A stretch of 27,421 bases of DNA from DASSBR01 sp035701285. GTDB taxonomy: Bacteria; Pseudomonadota; Gammaproteobacteria; Natronospirales; DASSBR01. Made by a program: the position numbers and the translations under genes. The notes under the pieces are model-generated. The model was not told the origin of the DNA and made no database searches. It saw only the letters and a program-made list of their open reading frames with translations. Shown one piece after another: positions 23,711-27,421 of this stretch (its first letter is position 1; every line of letters begins with the position of its first letter). The stretch spans positions 1 through 27,421 of the forward strand of contig DASSNT010000023.1 of assembly GCA_035701285.1 (NCBI GenBank). Reading direction: 5' to 3'.

Positions 23711-24169
23711 CTACTCTAAAACCAATTCCATCTGAATATTGCAGCGCTCGTAGGGCGAACGCGCCCCTTGCACCTCTTTGAAACCCAGCTTCCTGTACAG
23801 GCTGATTGCGGGTTCAAGCCGCGTATTGCTTTCCAGGTAGAGGCGCCTGGCGCTCAGACCTTTGGCCTCATCAATGGCGGCTTGACCCAGGAGCAGCCCG
23901 ATGCCCTTTCCCCGGGCGTTGGCGGAGACCGTCATCTTTGCCAGCTCGTAGGTGCTTTCATCCATTTTGAGCAGCGCGCACGTACCGATCACCCCGCCCT
24001 CATCCAGCGCGATCAAAATGCGCCCGCCTCTATCGATAATATATTCCTGAGGACGATCGAGCGACCGGTAATCCGCCTCTTCCATTTTGAACCAGCGCGT
24101 AATCCACTCCTCGTTTAGCCTTTTGAACGCGGGCTGGTGCTCTGGCTTGTATTGGACAATCTGAACCAT
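23711..24169 (-). CDS. GNAT family N-acetyltransferase
   Basis: Acetyl-CoA-dependent acetyltransferase (152 residues). The core fold is recognisable: VIGTCALLKM, then ELAKMTVSANARGKGIG with the RGKGIG pyrophosphate-binding loop, then LYLESNTRLEPAISLYRKLGF. The substrate could be an amine, an amino acid or a protein; the sequence does not tell. It sits 24 bp after the MAPEG gene and 6 bp before DUF1615, so co-transcription is likely. Confidence 0.92.
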   Translation of the reverse strand: MVQIVQYKPEHQPAFKRLNEEWITRWFKMEEADYRSLDRPQEYIIDRGGRILIALDEGGVIGTCALLKMDESTYELAKMTVSANARGKGIGLLLGQAAIDEAKGLSARRLYLESNTRLEPAISLYRKLGFKEVQGARSPYERCNIQMELVLE

Positions 24170-24193
24170 TCGCTCAGGCCCGGGATGACTGTG

Positions 24194-24733
24194 TCAGCCG
24201 GCAAGGCGCCAGAGCTCGGCGCCGGCAGTGACGGCCAACATGATTGCCGAGGGATAAAACGTCAAGGTAAACCCGAGCGCGCGCGACGGGCCACCGTGCC
24301 TGTAGCCGACAAAGAAGAGGATGCGCCCCACACCAAACGCAAACGACGCCAGAAGAACAACCGAAAGCCACGTCGACGGCATAACCACAGCCCACGCCAG
24401 ATAGGCAATGACGGCGATACCAAGTTGCTCGAGCGTATTCTGCAGCAAGCCCTGGAGCAGCTTTGCCTGTCCGGTTCCGACGGAAAGCCCGGCTCCGTCA
24501 ATGTCTTCAGGCGTAAAGAAGCGATGCTTCGCCAGGCGCCCGACCGAAACCAGAAGAAAAATCGCGGGCACCAACGCAGCTTGGACCGCCGTGCTGAGGC
24601 GAGCGGCGATGCTAAGGTTCGGCAGAAACAAGAAGGGGTTAAGCCATGCCCCCAGGATCACAATGGCCAGCGCGCAACCCGCGCCGGCCGCCATCCCGCT
24701 CAATATGCCGGATTGTGTCTTGCTTAGGGCCAA
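24194..24733 (-). CDS. MAPEG family membrane protein
   Basis: Small four-helix inner-membrane protein (179 residues) of the MAPEG group, which in eukaryotes includes glutathione- and leukotriene-related enzymes. Hydrophobic stretches lie at about 12-33, 47-63, 103-123 and 154-175. Motifs LLQNTLEQ (about 95-102) and GYRHGGPSRALGF fit the family. The start is TTG at 24731-24733, accepted because GGAGG lies close upstream and no better start is visible. It is second in the minus-strand operon. Enzymatic activity is not established for this bacterial branch. Confidence 0.88.
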   Translation of the reverse strand: MALSKTQSGILSGMAAGAGCALAIVILGAWLNPFLFLPNLSIAARLSTAVQAALVPAIFLLVSVGRLAKHRFFTPEDIDGAGLSVGTGQAKLLQGLLQNTLEQLGIAVIAYLAWAVVMPSTWLSVVLLASFAFGVGRILFFVGYRHGGPSRALGFTLTFYPSAIMLAVTAGAELWRLAG

Positions 24734-24781
24734 AAACCCTCCTCCCCTCCTGACGAGGCGCTCGTTACTATTGGATGCTCG

Positions 24782-25162
24782 TTACGTCGCCGACGCCAGA
24801 AGCCCATGTGCCATGGCGGCAGCTCGAACGTCTTCCACCAGGGCAAGCGGATCGGCGGCGACTTCGATTCCTACCGAGAAGTGGCCCCCGACAAAAGGAT
24901 GAGCCAGCAGAAAGAAGTGCCCGTAGCGGATCAGGAGAAACTCCAGGTCGCCGCAATCAATCTCACCGCGTTGGCGGGCCAGCGTAAGCAGCGTCGGATT
25001 CACGAGGAACTCCTCGTAACGGTTCGACTCGGCCGCGCTGGCGTCACGAAGGCCCGGCCGCTGCTGCAACTCCAGGCTTCCGGATCGATATACGGCGACG
25101 TAGCGAATATTCTCGGATAGGCGAAACAACGTTGCGATAAAGCTGTCCATGTCATTTTCCAT
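24782..25162 (-). CDS. Small soluble protein, possible Roadblock/LC7-like
   Basis: A 126-residue protein with alternating strand and helix segments: YVAVYRSGSLEL, then NPTLLTLARQRGEIDC, then FLLIRYGHFFLLAHP and GHFSVGIEV. The layout is reminiscent of Roadblock/LC7 (profilin-like) small proteins, but I cannot name the family with certainty. Start ATG 25162 is preferred because GAGAGG lies about 5 nt upstream; an adjacent ATG at 25165 leaves less room. It lies 48 bp upstream of MAPEG and probably heads that operon. Function is unknown. Confidence 0.7.
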   Translation of the reverse strand: MENDMDSFIATLFRLSENIRYVAVYRSGSLELQQRPGLRDASAAESNRYEEFLVNPTLLTLARQRGEIDCGDLEFLLIRYGHFFLLAHPFVGGHFSVGIEVAADPLALVEDVRAAAMAHGLLASAT

Positions 25163-25564
25163 CATGGCCTCTCTTGGCGCCTGAGCTAATCTGCCGCCGA
25201 CGCACAAAATTTGCTCTTAGCAAACGAAGCCATAATAGCCTATGTTCAGGCCTTCTCCGCGTAGCTTAATCACCCGACGCGACAGATAATCCTGGACCAG
25301 GCGGAAGCGAGCACGCGCCTGGTTTGCCAAATCCGAGCGCAGCACCTCACCCCGCAAATCGGAATCCCGCAGCATACCACTCGTCCCGAGGATATTGCCG
25401 TCCGGATAAAATTTCGGCCGTCCAGCCACCTTATCGTTCTATTCTCAACTCGACAATAAATCAGCGCATGACCCGTCACCTTTTCTGCTCAAACCGGTTT
25501 ACAGAAAGGATGATGCACTAACTCACGACCTACTAGCGTCCTAATCAGAAAGTCGGGGGAACAA
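25163..25564. other. AT-richer divergent gap between 25162 and 25565
   Basis: This 402-bp stretch separates the leftward unit from the rightward membrane-protein gene. Its composition is less GC-rich than the flanking genes. It contains one weak candidate small frame at 25217-25429 (minus). Promoters for both directions are expected here, but I could not place any with confidence. GGGGGA at 25555-25560 is the ribosome site of the next gene. Confidence 0.4.
25217..25429 (-). CDS. Doubtful small ORF (70 aa)
   Basis: An open frame of 70 codons starts with GTG and ends LNIGYYGFVC. Composition is Arg/Gly/Leu-rich and third-position GC is only moderate. There is no good ribosome site and no family is recognised. 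It may be a real small gene, or a remnant in a non-coding gap. Confidence 0.25.
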   Translation of the reverse strand: MAGRPKFYPDGNILGTSGMLRDSDLRGEVLRSDLANQARARFRLVQDYLSRRVIKLRGEGLNIGYYGFVC

Positions 25565-26980
25565 ATGCAAAACAACTGGTACATGATCACACCCAGTCTG
25601 GCGTTATCGCTAATTCTCTGGGCACTGCTGGCGATTCTCGTCCTTTACGGCGCCCGCAAGCCATTCCACCAGGCAATTCAGGCACTGGCCCATGCGGTGC
25701 GTCATGGTCTTCGCGTGGCGGCCCACAGCCTGCAGCAGGCCGAGCAACGCCTGTCATTGCGCAATCGCGAGGTGTTGCTCGCCGCGGGTAGAGAGGCGAG
25801 TGAACGCATTGTCGAGCGCGAGTTCGATCGGGTCGATAGCGCCGTTCAACACGAGCTGGCTGAATACCATTCCTTGAAGCGCAAACTCAGCGAAGCGATC
25901 ACTACTATTGAGGAAGATTACGTCAAGAGCGCTGAGGTGCCGCCCTCGCCACCCGGCTGGGGTAAGGCGGTTGAAGCCGTAGCCAATATTCCGGCCCGCA
26001 GCGAACCGATGGTGGGTGAGACCCTGGAAAATATCCACGCCTCGCTGGTCAAAGCGGAAAGCCGCGCGCTGGCAGCCTATCGTGACTCCAGCCGAGAGCG
26101 TCACAAACTGCTTAAACGGGCTCTGCCTTACTGGCGGCAGGCAACCGCCATGTTGAATCAAATGGATAAAAACGTTTCGGGCCTGCTGGATCGCACCAAG
26201 ACGATCGACCGGCACATGGACAATTACGAGCAAACCGTGCGCGGCACCGACCAGGCCGTACGGACGTTATCCGCCTCGTCATTGACGCAGTTTTTCATTT
26301 CCGGCTTCGTACTGCTTATTGCAGTTGGCGGTTCATTCATCAACTTTAATCTTATTGCCCGCCCGATGGCCGAAATGGTCGGCGGGACCAATACGATTGG
26401 GGGCTGGCGGATCGCCGACATCGCCGCGCTGGTGATTATCCTGGTGGAAATCTCCATGGGCCTTTTTTTGATGGAGTCGCTGCGGATCACCCGCCTGTTC
26501 CCGGTCATCGGCGCCTTGAATGACCGTATTCGCACCCGCATGCTTTGGGTCGTATTCAGCATTCTGCTGTGCCTTGCCTGCGTGGAGGCCGGACTCGCCT
26601 TTATGCGCGAAGTGCTGATGCAGAATTCGCTGGCAACATCGGCTTTCTTGCGCGGGAGCGAAGGCACCTTTATTGCACCGGAACAGTCATGGATTACCAC
26701 AGCGGCGCAAATGGGCATGAGCTTCATCCTTCCCTTCGCACTGACCTTCGTGGCTATTCCGCTGGAAACGTTTATCCATTCGGTGCGTTCAGTGCTGGGC
26801 ATTGCCGCTGCTGCGGTGTTGCGCTTCCTGTCCGTAACGTTGCGCGTTACCGGTAACGTACTCCACGGCACAGCCAATCTGCTGATCAATGTTTACGACC
26901 TGGTCATCTTCCTGCCCTTGTGGATCGAAGATCTGGTGATTCGCAACTTCGGAAGAAAGCCGGCGGCACAAGAGTTATAA
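25565..26980 (+). CDS. Coiled-coil polytopic membrane protein of unknown function
   Basis: Unrecognised membrane protein (471 residues). The N-terminus has one hydrophobic helix (about 9-29), followed by a long charged helical region (about 35-240) with strong coiled-coil character. Four further hydrophobic helices lie at about 243-264, 292-314, 326-347 and 383-404, and a long mostly hydrophobic stretch runs 411-460. Depending on topology, the coiled coil faces cytoplasm or periplasm. GGGGGA precedes the ATG. A VWA lipoprotein gene starts 3 bp after its stop, so the two are almost certainly co-transcribed. No known family could be assigned. Confidence 0.85.
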   Translation: MQNNWYMITPSLALSLILWALLAILVLYGARKPFHQAIQALAHAVRHGLRVAAHSLQQAEQRLSLRNREVLLAAGREASERIVEREFDRVDSAVQHELAEYHSLKRKLSEAITTIEEDYVKSAEVPPSPPGWGKAVEAVANIPARSEPMVGETLENIHASLVKAESRALAAYRDSSRERHKLLKRALPYWRQATAMLNQMDKNVSGLLDRTKTIDRHMDNYEQTVRGTDQAVRTLSASSLTQFFISGFVLLIAVGGSFINFNLIARPMAEMVGGTNTIGGWRIADIAALVIILVEISMGLFLMESLRITRLFPVIGALNDRIRTRMLWVVFSILLCLACVEAGLAFMREVLMQNSLATSAFLRGSEGTFIAPEQSWITTAAQMGMSFILPFALTFVAIPLETFIHSVRSVLGIAAAAVLRFLSVTLRVTGNVLHGTANLLINVYDLVIFLPLWIEDLVIRNFGRKPAAQEL

Positions 26981-26983
26981 GCT

Positions 26984-27421
26984 ATGCGTAATCTATTCAA
27001 CCGACAGTCGCTTAAATTGGTGCTGGTGCTCGGTACCGGCTTGTTCACACTGACAGCATGTGGCGGCATTGGCCACACGCCGACGCGTGGCATATACATG
27101 CTGCTCGACACCTCGGGCACTTATACCAAGGAAATCGACAAAGCCCAGCAAATCATCAGCTATCTCCTGACCCGCCTGCAGCCGGGCGACTCGATGGCCG
27201 TGGCAAGAATTGATACAGGCAGTTTCAGCGAGAAGGACATCATCGCCAAGACCACTTTGGCGGACCGCCCGAGCGTAGCCGACAAGCAGAAGCGGCATTT
27301 CGTGAAGGAGATAAGAAAATTTGTCGATACCGTGCACTCTTCTGCCTACACGGACATTACCGGCGGCGTCCTCCAGGGCATCGGCTGGCTGAATGAAATC
27401 AATCCCGATCACAAGATCATA
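26984..27421 (+). CDS. VWA-domain lipoprotein (partial, runs off the window)
   Basis: Lipoprotein with a von Willebrand factor A-type domain; 146 residues are visible and the frame is still open at the window end. Lipobox LTAC places the lipidated Cys at 26, followed by Gly, favouring outer-membrane sorting. The domain opens with YMLLDTSGTY; the MIDAS motif reads Asp42-x-Ser44-x-Thr46. A second metal-loop candidate is YTDITGG (Thr123, Asp124). VWA domains usually bind protein partners through a metal ion. It follows the coiled-coil membrane protein by 3 bp, suggesting a shared envelope complex. Confidence 0.82.
   Translation, partial: MRNLFNRQSLKLVLVLGTGLFTLTACGGIGHTPTRGIYMLLDTSGTYTKEIDKAQQIISYLLTRLQPGDSMAVARIDTGSFSEKDIIAKTTLADRPSVADKQKRHFVKEIRKFVDTVHSSAYTDITGGVLQGIGWLNEINPDHKII

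Overview
The window is GC-rich, densely coding chromosomal DNA from a gammaproteobacterium. The main lineage clue is the left end, where rhlB is divergent from trxA-rho, the arrangement known from Escherichia coli and relatives. Dual outer-membrane lipoproteins, a DUF1615 lipoprotein and a PoxB-like enzyme fit a Gram-negative host. No rRNA, tRNA, CRISPR array, transposase or phage gene was seen.

Layout: (1) 28-3327 is a housekeeping block of rho, trxA and the divergent rhlB. (2) 3393-5372 holds two overlapping DUF4398 lipoprotein genes, the second fused to an OmpA peptidoglycan-binding domain. They converge on a DUF62 (SAM hydrolase family) gene whose catalytic triad appears lost. (3) 5536-7308 is an SLC13-type permease with two TrkA-C domains. 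(4) 7324-13756, all on the minus strand, reads hemerythrin, CsbD, then SDR (glucose 1-dehydrogenase-like), two tandem GH15 glucoamylase/trehalase-like enzymes and a histidine kinase. (5) 13949-22612, all on the plus strand, reads PoxB-like ThDP enzyme, enolase-superfamily enzyme, very large FAD/Fe-S dehydrogenase, SDR, an Anabaena sensory rhodopsin transducer (ASRT) homologue and TerC. (6) 22607-25162, minus strand, is a compact run of a Roadblock-like small protein, MAPEG, GNAT and DUF1615 lipoprotein. (7) 25565 to the window end is a coiled-coil polytopic membrane protein followed by a VWA lipoprotein cut by the window edge.

Regions 4 and 5 diverge from a shared 192-bp intergenic region. 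Together they look like a stress and carbon-overflow island: alpha-glucoside hydrolysis, glucose and pyruvate oxidation, membrane-linked dehydrogenases, CsbD and hemerythrin. This grouping is inferred from gene content. The items most worth a second look are the ASRT homologue without a rhodopsin, the matching hydrophobic-plus-polybasic C-termini of the FAD/Fe-S dehydrogenase and its neighbouring SDR, the triad-less DUF62 protein, the lytic-transglycosylase-like motifs in DUF1615, the histidine kinase with a replaced ATP lid, and the coiled-coil membrane protein/VWA lipoprotein pair.
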